The notes beneath the pieces are model-generated. The model was not told where the DNA came from. It saw only the letters and a program-made list of their open reading frames with translations, and did not search any database. The position numbers and the translations under genes are program-made. Positions 45,320-53,396 of a stretch of DNA of 64,000 bases are shown in pieces (position 1 is the first letter of the stretch; each line of letters opens with the position of its first letter). Source of the DNA: Variovorax paradoxus (GTDB lineage Bacteria; Pseudomonadota; Gammaproteobacteria; Burkholderiales; Burkholderiaceae_C); NCBI RefSeq assembly GCF_022009635.1, contig NZ_CP091716.1:7744501-7808500 (forward strand). The letters are read 5' to 3'.

Positions 45320-46210
45320 ATGCCCGCGAGAAACGCCCGTCCCGTCAATGCCGCGCCACGCAGCCACACGGTCGACATCGACCTGCTGCGCGTGTTCGAC
45401 ACGGTGGTTCGCATCGGCAGCTTCACCACCGCCGCCAAGGCGCTGTCGCGCACGCAGTCGGCTGTCAGCATGCAGCTGCGCCGACTCGAGGAGCAGCTGG
45501 GCGTGCAGCTGGTGGCACGCGGCACCCGCCAGCTCGCGCCCACGCCGGAAGGCATGCAGCTGTTGCCGCTGGCGCGCCAGATGCTGGGATTGAACGACCA
45601 GTTGTTCCAGGACGTCGACACGCAGGAAGTGTCCGGCAGCATTCGCATCGGCTCCATCGAGTACTACGCGACCCGCGTGCTGCCGGTGCTCATCGCGGAA
45701 TTCTGCCGCCAGCACCCGCGCATCCACGTGGAGCTGCATCACGGCGTGTCCGCGGTGATGCATGCAGAACTCGGCTCACGCTACGACATGGTGATCGGCG
45801 TGGGGGCGGTGGGTTCGGGCGAAGGGCTGCGGCTGACGAAATCGCGCATCGTCTGGGCATCGAATGCCGGATCGGCCACGCACCTGCAGCGCCCCCTGCC
45901 CCTGGCGCTCAACCCCGAAGGGGCGATGCTGCGCGACTGGGCCACGCGCGCGCTGGACCGCGCGGGCATTCCCTGGCGCATCGCCTACACGAGCACCAGC
46001 GTGACGGGCCTCGAAGCGGCCGTGCGCGCGGGCATTGCCGTGGGCGTGTTTCGCGAGGCGACGATTTCGAAGCGGCTGAAGATCCTCGGCGCCAGGGAAG
46101 GCATGCCGTCGCTGCCCGACTCCGAGGTCTGGCTCTCCTCGGTGCCGCTGCCGGGACGCAAGGCCGTGGAATTGCTCGAAGCCTTCCTCATCCAGAAGCT
46201 GCGCAAGTGA
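45320..46210 (+). CDS. LysR-family transcriptional regulator
   Basis: 296 residues from ATG 45320, preceded by AAAGG at 5 nt; the in-frame ATG at 45302 lacks such a site. HTH region IDLLRVFDTVVRIGSFTTAA ... TQSAVSMQLRRLEEQLG, then the LysR ligand domain. The wording of the HTH resembles the branch of LysR proteins controlling transport and central metabolism. It should regulate the divergent receptor/FAD-oxidoreductase pair. Confidence 0.93.
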   Translation: MPARNARPVNAAPRSHTVDIDLLRVFDTVVRIGSFTTAAKALSRTQSAVSMQLRRLEEQLGVQLVARGTRQLAPTPEGMQLLPLARQMLGLNDQLFQDVDTQEVSGSIRIGSIEYYATRVLPVLIAEFCRQHPRIHVELHHGVSAVMHAELGSRYDMVIGVGAVGSGEGLRLTKSRIVWASNAGSATHLQRPLPLALNPEGAMLRDWATRALDRAGIPWRIAYTSTSVTGLEAAVRAGIAVGVFREATISKRLKILGAREGMPSLPDSEVWLSSVPLPGRKAVELLEAFLIQKLRK

Positions 46211-46243
46211 GCCCGGCAAAACATCCGGGCGCGAGCCGCCGGT

Positions 46244-47146
46244 TCAGCCCAACGCGGCCGCCTGCAGCGCCCCGAGTTCCTCCTGTGCCAGCGCGAGGAA
46301 TCTCAGCCCCAGCTGCGACAGCGGCCGGTTGACATTGCTGGCGCTGTAGATCGGAAACTGCGGCGCCCCCGGCACCTCGACAAAAACCAGCCCTTCCGGC
46401 CGATGGGCGCGCGCCGACAGGTCGTCGACGAAAGCGATGCCCGCGCCCGCGGCGGCCATCGCGCAAGCGGCATAGCCCGAGCGCACCTCCACGCCGACCT
46501 GCCGCGCGATGCCGTGCTGCTCCAGCCACTGGTCGATCAACCGGGTCTGCGGCGCCTCGGGACTGTAGACAACGAGCCGCTGACGCAGCGCGGCGGCCAG
46601 GTCGAAGGGCTGGCGCGCCGCGAGCGGGTGCGCCTCGGGCAAAGCGCACAGCAGCGTCCAGCGACCGATCTCGCGCACATCGAGCGCGGGGTGGTCGAGC
46701 GCCGCGCTGGTGATGGCCACATCGGCCTCCTCCGCCACCAGCAGCTTGACGATCTCGCGCGTGGGCAGCGTTTCGAAGAACACCTTCGACTGCGCAAAGC
46801 GCTCCAGCAGGCGCGCCGCGGCACCGGGCACCAGCCGCAGCCCGGTGTTGGCGCTGGCCAGCACGCGCAGCGTGGCGTGGTTGCCGAAGCGCAGGTGGGC
46901 GGCCACATCCTGCAAATGATGCACGCCGAGGTAGACCTTCTCGACCTCGGCATGCAGCGTATGCGCTTCCGGCGTCGCAACGAGGCGGCCGTTGCGTCGC
47001 TCGAACAGCGCGACGCCGAGCTGCAGCTCGAAATGCCTCAGCAACCGGCTGATGCCGGGCTGCGACACATGCAGCAGACGCGCGGCGTTGGTGGTGGAAC
47101 CCGTGGTCATGACGGCCCGGAAGACCTCGATCTGGCGCAGATTCAT
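46244..47146 (-). CDS. LysR-family transcriptional regulator
   Basis: 300 residues, MNLRQIEVFRAVMTTGSTTN followed by LLHVSQPGISRLLRHFELQL, the helix-turn-helix; the ligand domain contains EEADVAITSAALDHPALD and VRSGYAACAMAAAGAGIAFV. It is divergent from the AroE-like/receptor/oxidoreductase operon with a dyad in the 115-bp interval and is the likely regulator of that operon. Confidence 0.94.
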   Translation of the reverse strand: MNLRQIEVFRAVMTTGSTTNAARLLHVSQPGISRLLRHFELQLGVALFERRNGRLVATPEAHTLHAEVEKVYLGVHHLQDVAAHLRFGNHATLRVLASANTGLRLVPGAAARLLERFAQSKVFFETLPTREIVKLLVAEEADVAITSAALDHPALDVREIGRWTLLCALPEAHPLAARQPFDLAAALRQRLVVYSPEAPQTRLIDQWLEQHGIARQVGVEVRSGYAACAMAAAGAGIAFVDDLSARAHRPEGLVFVEVPGAPQFPIYSASNVNRPLSQLGLRFLALAQEELGALQAAALG

Positions 47147-47192
47147 GGCCCGAGGCTACAACAATGGTGTCGGGGATAACCCTAGGGAATAA

Positions 47193-47207
47193 CTCGATGT
47201 TATCGAG
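47193..47207. promoter_or_regulatory. Candidate LysR operator
   Basis: CTCGAT (47193-47198), GTT, ATCGAG (47202-47207) is a perfect dyad. An 8-bp palindrome CCCTAGGG lies just upstream at 47180-47187, and ATAAC occurs on both sides of it. All are in the LysR/AroE-like intergenic region. Confidence 0.45.
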
Positions 47208-47261
47208 ACGCGCCGCATTGGTATTGGATGGATCGCGGCTGCATTCGTAGCATCCCCGGCC

Positions 47262-48167
47262 ATGCAAGCACCCCAGTCCATCCCCGATATCTCCGACATG
47301 GCGCCGCCCGTGAGCGGCCGCACCCTGCTCTTTCCGGTCGTCGGCAATCCCGTGGCCCAGGTGAAGGCGCCCCTGGCTTTCAACGCCCTGTTCCGCCGCG
47401 CAGGCATCGATGCGCTCGTGGTGCCGCTGGAGCTGCAGCCCGCCTCCGTGCTGGACACCTGCCGCGGCCTCCTGGACTCCGGCAGCATCGGCGGCCTGCT
47501 GGTCACGGTGCCCTACAAGAAGACCTTGTTCGAGCTGGTCGCGCAGCCGGGTGAGCCGGCGCGCCTGGTCGGCGCGGTGAATGCGATTCGCCGCAGCGCG
47601 GAAGGCGCCATTGCCGGCGACCTGTTCGACGGCATCGGTTTTGTCGCGGGCCTGCGCGCCGCCGGCCATGAACCCGCCGGACGCAAAGTGCTGCTGGTGG
47701 GCGCGGGCGGCGCCGGCTCGGCCGTCGCGGCGGCGCTGCTGTCGGCCGGCGTCGCATGGCTGGGCCTGTTCGACGTTCACACCGCCCAGGCCGAGGCACT
47801 CGCCGCTCATCTGCAATCGCGTTTCTCCGGCAGCACGGTGGTGTCGCTGCGCACGCTCTCTGAGGTCGACTGCGATATCGCAGTGAACGCCACGCCGCTG
47901 GGCATGAAGCCCGGCGACCCGCTGCCGCTGGATCCCGCCGCGCTTCCCGCGGGCACGCTGGTGGTCGACGTGATCATGCAACCCGCCGAGACGCCGCTGC
48001 TGCGCCACGCGGCGCAGCGCGGCCTGCCCGTGCACCCCGGTCGGCCGATGCTCGATCACCAGCTGCCGGCCTACCTCGACTTCTTCGGCCTGCCGCAGGC
48101 CGCGCAACTGGCGCGCCACGTTGCACCCCCATGCCGATTCCAGCTCTTGACGCAGACCTTTCCATGA
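47262..48167 (+). CDS. Shikimate/quinate dehydrogenase-like protein (AroE family)
   Basis: 301 residues. Family motifs: LLVTVPYKK with the catalytic Lys, GDLFDGIGF with the catalytic Asp, the NAD(P) motif LVGAGGAGSAVA and NATPLGMKPG. The serine pair that binds the shikimate carboxylate (SxS after GxP) is missing; that place reads GNPVAQVKAPLAF. It is therefore probably not the biosynthetic enzyme and may use another hydroxy acid. The stop overlaps the following Bug receptor start by ATGA, tying it to uptake. Confidence 0.88.
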   Translation: MQAPQSIPDISDMAPPVSGRTLLFPVVGNPVAQVKAPLAFNALFRRAGIDALVVPLELQPASVLDTCRGLLDSGSIGGLLVTVPYKKTLFELVAQPGEPARLVGAVNAIRRSAEGAIAGDLFDGIGFVAGLRAAGHEPAGRKVLLVGAGGAGSAVAAALLSAGVAWLGLFDVHTAQAEALAAHLQSRFSGSTVVSLRTLSEVDCDIAVNATPLGMKPGDPLPLDPAALPAGTLVVDVIMQPAETPLLRHAAQRGLPVHPGRPMLDHQLPAYLDFFGLPQAAQLARHVAPPCRFQLLTQTFP

Positions 48168-49147
48168 AAAAAATCGCTCGCCACCTTCTTCTCGGACTTG
48201 CCGCCGGCGCAGCTTTGCTGGCCACCGCCGGCACCGCCCATGCGCAGGCCTATCCCGCCAAGGCCACCACGCTGGTGGTCGGCTTCGCGCCCGGCGGCTC
48301 GGGAGACATCCTGGCCCGGCTCGTCGCGCAGAAGCTCGCGACCTCGCTCGCGCACCCCGTCATCGTGGACAACCGCCCCGGTGCCGGGGGCACCATTGCC
48401 AACAGCTTCGTGGCCGGCGCGCCCGCCGACGGCTACACGCTGCTGTTCGTGACCAGCGGCTTCCCGGGCAGCACCGCGCTGTACCCGAAGCTGAGCTACG
48501 ACACGGTCAAGAGCTTCGCGCCGGTCGCCAAGGTCGGTGCCTCCCCGGTCGTGATGGTGGCGCCCGCCAACTCGCCCTATCGCAGCCTCGCCGACGTGCT
48601 GGCGGCCGCGCGCAAGGCGCCAGGCAAGCTCAACTACGCAGCGGGCGGCGGCGGCGCGACCACCACCAGCCTGGCGGCCGAGTTCCTCAAGAGTGAAGCC
48701 AAGGTCGACATGCTGATGATTCCGTACAAGGGATCGGGCCCGGCATTGACCGCACTGATGGGCAACGAGGTCGACCTGGGCTTCGACATTCCGTCGAGCG
48801 CGCTCCCCCTGATCCGCTCGGGCAAGCTGCGCGCGCTGGCAGTGACCACCAAGGCCCGTTCGCCCGCCATGCCCGAGGTGCCGACCGTGGCCGAGACCGC
48901 GCTGCCGAACTTCGAGGTGACCGGCTGGTTCGGCATCCTCGCGCCGGCCGGCACGCCGCCCGAGGTGGTCGCGCGCCTGAACAAGGACGTCAACGCGGCC
49001 TTGGCCATGCCCGACGTCAAGGAGCGCCTGCAGGCCCTGGGCGTGGAGCCCGCGCACGGCAGCCCCGCGGAGTTTGGCCAGTTGATCCTCTCCGAGACGA
49101 AGCGCTACGGTGACGCGATCCGGCGGCTCGGCCTGAAGGCCGACTGA
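48164..49147 (+). CDS. Bug-family (TctC) periplasmic solute receptor
   Basis: 327 residues from ATG 48164 (MKKIARHLLLGLAAGAALLA, cleavage near AHA), then YPAKATTLVVGFAPGGSGD. The start codon overlaps the AroE-like stop (ATGA), so the two are translationally coupled; an earlier in-frame ATG lies inside the AroE-like gene and would spoil the signal peptide. An FAD oxidoreductase gene follows after 10 bp. Confidence 0.93.
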   Translation: MKKIARHLLLGLAAGAALLATAGTAHAQAYPAKATTLVVGFAPGGSGDILARLVAQKLATSLAHPVIVDNRPGAGGTIANSFVAGAPADGYTLLFVTSGFPGSTALYPKLSYDTVKSFAPVAKVGASPVVMVAPANSPYRSLADVLAAARKAPGKLNYAAGGGGATTTSLAAEFLKSEAKVDMLMIPYKGSGPALTALMGNEVDLGFDIPSSALPLIRSGKLRALAVTTKARSPAMPEVPTVAETALPNFEVTGWFGILAPAGTPPEVVARLNKDVNAALAMPDVKERLQALGVEPAHGSPAEFGQLILSETKRYGDAIRRLGLKAD

Positions 49148-49157
49148 GGGCGCCCGC

Positions 49158-50819
49158 ATGACGACAGGACAAGCGCACATCAGCGCCGCCATCGCGCCCG
49201 GCACCGAAATCGCGACCGACATCGTCGTGATCGGCGGTGGCCTCGGCGGCGTCTCGGCGACGCTGGCCGCGGCGCGGCAAGGCGCGCGCGTGGTGCTGGT
49301 CGAGGAACTCGACTGGCTCGGCGGCCAGCTCACCTCTCAAGGCGTGCCGCCCGACGAGCACCCGTGGATCGAGAGCCTCAGTGCCTCGCAGAGCTACGCG
49401 GCGCTGCGCCACGGCATTCGCGACTACTACCGCACGCACATGCCGCTGACCGAGGCCGCGCGCGGCAGCCTGCGCCTGAACCCGGGCCAGGGCAACGTCA
49501 GCACGCTGTGCCACGAGCCGTGGGTCGCCGTGAAGGTGATCGATGGCCTCCTGGCGCCGCACGTCGCCGCCGGCCGCGTGACGGTGCTGCGGCAGCACCG
49601 CCTGATGGATGTGCAGGCCGACGGCGACCGGTTGCGCGCGGTGCGCGTTCGCGACCTGCCGAACGACCGGGAGCGCGTGCTGCAGGCGCCGATGTTCATC
49701 GACGCCACCGAGATCGGCGACGTGCTGGAGATGGCCGGCGTGGAACACGTGTTCGGTGCCGAGGCGCAAGCGCGCACCGGCGAGCCGCATGCGCTGCCTG
49801 AGGCGGACCCTTTCGACCAGCAGGCCATCACCTGGTGCCTGGCCGCCGACTACCTGCCCGGCGAGGACCACACGATCGACAAGCCCGCGGCCTACGAGCG
49901 GCTCAAGACCCTGCAGCTGGACTGCTGGCCCGGTCCGCAGTTCAGCTGGACACTCAGCGACTTCGTGACGCACCAGCCGCGCGAGCGACCGCTGTTCGTG
50001 GGCCCCACCGATGCCGAGTCGCTCTATGACCTGTGGCATGCGCGGCGCATCGCGTGGCGCCTGAACTTCGAAGCCGGCGCCTATGCAAGCGACATCACGC
50101 TGGCCAACTGGCCGCAGATGGACTACTGGGAAAAGCCTGTCGTCGGCGTTGCGCCTGCGGCCCAGGCCGAAGCACTGGAGGAGGCCCGGCAGTTCAGCCT
50201 GGCATTCTTCTACTGGATGCAGACCGATGCGCCGCGCCACGACGGCGGCTGTGGCTACCGCGGCCTGCGCCTGCGTGGCGACGTGCTGGGCACCCGCGAC
50301 GGACTGGCCAAGCAGGCCTACTACCGCGAGGGACGCCGCATCGAGGCGGAGTTCACGGTGTGCGAGCAGCACATCGGTGTCGCCGCGCGGCCCGGCAAGG
50401 ACGGCGCGCAAGCTTTCTTCGACAGCGTGGGCATCGGCGCCTACCGCATCGACCTGCACCCGAGCACGCGCGGACGCAACACGGTGGACATCGACTCCTT
50501 CCCGTTCCAGATTCCGCTGGGCGCCCTGCTGCCGGTGCGCGTGGACAACCTGCTGCCGGCCTGCAAGAACCTGGGCACCACACGCGTCACCAACGGTGCC
50601 TATCGCGAGCATGCGACCGAGTGGAGCATCGGCGAGGCCTGCGGCAGCCTCGCCGCGTTCGCCCTGGCGCGCAGGCAGCCGCCGCGCGCGGTGCGCGCGC
50701 AGCAGGCATTGCTGCGCGAGTTCCAGGCCACGCTGGAACGCCAGGGCGTGCTGCTCGCATGGCCGAGCTTCGGCGCGCTGACACCCACGCGGCGCGTGGG
50801 CTACGTGCATGCGGGGTGA
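49158..50819 (+). CDS. FAD-dependent oxidoreductase (FAD_oxidored family)
   Basis: 553 residues. DIVVIGGGLGGVSATLAAAR near residue 21 is the FAD motif, followed by VEELDWLGGQLTSQGVPPDE. FIDATEIGDVLEMAGVEHVF and the C-terminal LLPACKNLGTTRVTNGAYRE complete the FAD site as in this family. Only distantly like the protein at 42672, yet it sits in the same kind of module (LysR, Bug receptor, FAD oxidoreductase). Cytoplasmic; substrate unknown. It converges with the GDSL lipoprotein gene, 3 bp apart. Confidence 0.87.
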   Translation: MTTGQAHISAAIAPGTEIATDIVVIGGGLGGVSATLAAARQGARVVLVEELDWLGGQLTSQGVPPDEHPWIESLSASQSYAALRHGIRDYYRTHMPLTEAARGSLRLNPGQGNVSTLCHEPWVAVKVIDGLLAPHVAAGRVTVLRQHRLMDVQADGDRLRAVRVRDLPNDRERVLQAPMFIDATEIGDVLEMAGVEHVFGAEAQARTGEPHALPEADPFDQQAITWCLAADYLPGEDHTIDKPAAYERLKTLQLDCWPGPQFSWTLSDFVTHQPRERPLFVGPTDAESLYDLWHARRIAWRLNFEAGAYASDITLANWPQMDYWEKPVVGVAPAAQAEALEEARQFSLAFFYWMQTDAPRHDGGCGYRGLRLRGDVLGTRDGLAKQAYYREGRRIEAEFTVCEQHIGVAARPGKDGAQAFFDSVGIGAYRIDLHPSTRGRNTVDIDSFPFQIPLGALLPVRVDNLLPACKNLGTTRVTNGAYREHATEWSIGEACGSLAAFALARRQPPRAVRAQQALLREFQATLERQGVLLAWPSFGALTPTRRVGYVHAG

Positions 50820-50822
50820 AGG

Positions 50823-51515
50823 TCACACACACTCGGGCGCGACGGCGTCCAGCACCCTCACCAGGTGCTCGACGAGCCGGCCCGAGTAAGCCTGGGCGGG
50901 GTGGAGGATGTCCGCCATCTCCGTGGGCTGCACCGGCACGCTACCCCAGTCGGCAAAGGGCACCGCCAGTTCCCTGGCCACGCGCCGCACGACCGCGTCG
51001 CCCTGCGCGCGAACCTGCGCCCCGGTCAGCGTGCGCGACAGGCCGGTCAGCACCACGTGGCGGCCCTCCGCCCTCGCACTGGCGACCATGGTGCGCAGGG
51101 ACGGATCCAGGGGCAGCCCCTGCATCGCGTCATTGAGCCCGTGCTCGATGACCACGATGCGGCCGGAGCGCTCTTCGCTGGCGAAGGAAGCCGAACGGGC
51201 GCTCGCCGTCTCGCCGTTCACCGAGCGGTCGACGACCCGGTAGCGCGGACGCAGGCGCCGCAGCGCCGCCGCCGGCGGCTCCCTGAGCCGCTGGTCGCCC
51301 AGGTAGCCGCCGTGAAGGATCGAGTCGCCATACAGCTCGACGCTGCACACGGGCTCGGGCTTTGCGGCGGCCTGGACGCGAACGAGGTCCTCCGACGGCG
51401 CGACATGGGACGGCGAACAGCCGGCCGCAAGCGCTGCGCCCAGAACTGCGGCGGTGATGATGATGATCTTGCGCCGTCTCGCGCGGCGGGTCGGGATACA
51501 GGCGGAATGAGGCAC
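50823..51515 (-). CDS. SGNH/GDSL-family hydrolase lipoprotein
   Basis: 230 residues with a lipoprotein signal (RRRKIIIITAAVLGAALAAG, then Cys33). The SGNH blocks are recognisable: ELYGDSILHGG with the nucleophile Ser, SVNGET, IEHGLNDA with the block III Asn, and DILHPAQAYS with the Asp/His pair. Members are esterases or acyl hydrolases acting at the envelope. No operon partners; the 256 bp upstream also serve the stressosome operon. Confidence 0.85.
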   Translation of the reverse strand: MPHSACIPTRRARRRKIIIITAAVLGAALAAGCSPSHVAPSEDLVRVQAAAKPEPVCSVELYGDSILHGGYLGDQRLREPPAAALRRLRPRYRVVDRSVNGETASARSASFASEERSGRIVVIEHGLNDAMQGLPLDPSLRTMVASARAEGRHVVLTGLSRTLTGAQVRAQGDAVVRRVARELAVPFADWGSVPVQPTEMADILHPAQAYSGRLVEHLVRVLDAVAPECV

Positions 51516-51589
51516 CTGCCGACACTAGGGAGCAATTGAGGGGAAATTGTGGAGATGACCCCGGCCACGAAAGTCGCGCATAGCACAGC

Positions 51590-51607
51590 CGTAGGAGCCA
51601 GCCTACG
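51590..51607. repeat. Short perfect hairpin upstream of the stressosome operon
   Basis: CGTAGG, 6-nt loop, CCTACG. It lies about 165 bp before the RsbR-like gene in a 256-bp interval where I found no convincing sigma70 promoter. Could be an operator or an mRNA leader structure. Confidence 0.4.
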
Positions 51608-51771
51608 TCAAAAGACGCAACTTGGCGGTTCTGCCAACGCGCTTTTGCGGGGTCCCAAAGGTAGGATCGTCCGCGGTGAGACTTCGCGCCGGCACCTGTG
51701 CGGCGCATGCGTCATGGCGGAGCAGCCACGCGTTTCACCAGGAAGACTCCAAAACACCCGAAGAGGAACTC

Positions 51772-52617
51772 ATGAGCCAAGAATTCGAAACGCTGCTCGC
51801 CGCCGTGCGGGAGGAAGAAAAAGACATCGTCGAGAGCTGGCTGAGCGAAGCCCGAGTGACCGACACCGGTGCGCGGCGCACGGCCCAGACCGAGGCACTC
51901 GACATCCTGCGCCACCTGCGCGAAGCGCTGGAAGCCGGCGGCGATCCCTCCCGTTTCGAGACCGCGGCATGGGCGCCGATGCGCGAGTTGCTGGGCAATC
52001 TGTCGAAGACGCGCGCGGCCAAGGGCCAGTCGGCGGCCGACACCAGCCTGTTCGTGCTCGCACTCAAGAAACCGCTCTTCGCCTCGCTGCAGCGCCGCCT
52101 TGCCGACGACCCGCAAGCGATGGCCGCCTCGCTGTGGACGCTCTCCACCACCGTCGACAAGCTCGCGCAACACACGGTGGGCACCTACCAGCTGGCGCGC
52201 GAGGAAATCATCCGTCGGCAGCAGGAAGAATTGCTGGAGCTCTCCACCCCCGTCATCAAGCTGTGGCACGGCGTGCTGGCGGTGCCGATGATCGGCGTGC
52301 TCGACAGCAGCCGCACGCAGATGGTCATGGAGGCCTTGCTGCAGAAGATCGTGGACACCGGCTCCGAGCTCGCCATCATCGACATCACCGGCGTGCCCAC
52401 GGTCGACACCCTGGTGGCGCAGCATCTGCTGAAGACCGTCACGGCCATCCGGCTCATGGGCGCGGACTGCATCATCAGCGGCGTGCGCCCGCAGATCGCG
52501 CAGACCATCGTGCACCTGGGCATCGACCTGCAGGGCGTGCGCACCAAGGCCACGCTGGCCGATGCACTGGCGCTCGCGCTGCAGCAGACCGGCTGGCGCG
52601 TATCGCGCGACAAGTGA
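51772..52617 (+). CDS. rsbR: RsbR-like STAS-domain stressosome protein
   Basis: 281 residues from ATG 51772, preceded by GAGGAA. The N-terminal half (LLAAVREEEKDIVESWLSEA ...) is an RsbRD-type helical sensor; the STAS domain covers about 165-280 with IIDITGVPTVDT (Thr206 area) and ISGVRPQIAQT (Thr245), which correspond to the two threonines phosphorylated by RsbT in Bacillus RsbR. With RsbS it should form the stressosome shell. First gene of a six-gene operon. Confidence 0.92.
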   Translation: MSQEFETLLAAVREEEKDIVESWLSEARVTDTGARRTAQTEALDILRHLREALEAGGDPSRFETAAWAPMRELLGNLSKTRAAKGQSAADTSLFVLALKKPLFASLQRRLADDPQAMAASLWTLSTTVDKLAQHTVGTYQLAREEIIRRQQEELLELSTPVIKLWHGVLAVPMIGVLDSSRTQMVMEALLQKIVDTGSELAIIDITGVPTVDTLVAQHLLKTVTAIRLMGADCIISGVRPQIAQTIVHLGIDLQGVRTKATLADALALALQQTGWRVSRDK

Positions 52618-52627
52618 GCGGCAGGCC

Positions 52628-53002
52628 ATGGACAGAATTCCAATTCTCCGGATGGGCGACACGCTGCTGGTCACCATCCAGGTCGACATGCAGGACCAGA
52701 CCGCCCTGACGCTGCAGGACGACCTGTCCAACCAGATCGCAAGAACCGGCGCCTCGGGCGTCATGATCGACATCTCGGCGCTCGAGATCGTCGATTCCTT
52801 CGTCGGCCGCATGCTCACCAGCATCTCGGGCATCGCACGCATCCTGTCGGCCACGACCGTCGTCGTCGGCATGCAGCCGGCGGTGGCGATCACGCTGGTC
52901 GAACTCGGGCTGTCGCTCGAAGGCGTGAGGACCGCGCTCAATGTCGAGCGCGGCATGGAACTCCTGCAGCGTTCCCGCCAGGAGAACGTCCTTGGCCGTT
53001 GA
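52628..53002 (+). CDS. rsbS: RsbS-like STAS-domain scaffold/antagonist
   Basis: 124 residues, a single STAS domain. The phosphorylation site is present: Ser57 in IDISALEIVDSF, as Ser59 in Bacillus RsbS. MDRIPILRMGDTLLVTIQVD is a typical RsbS start. It holds RsbT inactive until phosphorylated. It begins 10 bp after the RsbR-like gene, and its end overlaps the RsbT-like gene by 11 bp. Confidence 0.93.
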   Translation: MDRIPILRMGDTLLVTIQVDMQDQTALTLQDDLSNQIARTGASGVMIDISALEIVDSFVGRMLTSISGIARILSATTVVVGMQPAVAITLVELGLSLEGVRTALNVERGMELLQRSRQENVLGR

Positions 53003-53396
53003 ACCATCAGGCACATTGCCCCTGCTCACCGAGCAGAACATCGTCGCGAGCCGGCAAATGGTGCGCGCCCTGTGCCAGGACCTGAAGCTCTCGCTGGTCG
53101 ACCAGACCAAGATGATCACGGCCGCCAGCGAACTCTCGCGCAACACGCTGATCCACGGCGGCGGCGGCCGCATGCGATGGGAGTTCGTGGAGCGCAACGG
53201 GCGGCGCGGCCTGATGCTGCATTTCGAGGACGAAGGCCCGGGCATCGCGGATCTGGCCCTCGCCCTCACCGACGGCTGGACCAGCGGCAGCGGCATGGGC
53301 CTGGGCCTGCCGGGCAGCAAGCGGCTCGTGAACGACTTCGACATCGTGTCGGCGTCGGGACAGGGCACCCGCGTGAGCATCACCAAGTGGAAGTAG
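52992..53396 (+). CDS. rsbT: RsbT-like serine/threonine kinase
   Basis: 134 residues from a TTG at 52992 with AGGAGA before it (LAVEPSGTLPLLTEQNIVAS). The GHKL ATP-binding boxes are complete: ASELSRNTLIHGG (N box), DEGPGIADL (G1) and GSGMGLGLPGSKRL (G2). It phosphorylates RsbR and RsbS and then leaves the complex to activate a downstream partner. The start overlaps the RsbS gene by 11 bp and the end overlaps the next gene by 10 bp. Confidence 0.93.
   Translation: MAVEPSGTLPLLTEQNIVASRQMVRALCQDLKLSLVDQTKMITAASELSRNTLIHGGGGRMRWEFVERNGRRGLMLHFEDEGPGIADLALALTDGWTSGSGMGLGLPGSKRLVNDFDIVSASGQGTRVSITKWK

Noticed and set aside
47262..48167. Annotation as the biosynthetic shikimate dehydrogenase AroE
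   Set aside because: The shikimate-binding serines are absent and the gene is coupled to a solute receptor under LysR control, so only family-level naming is justified.
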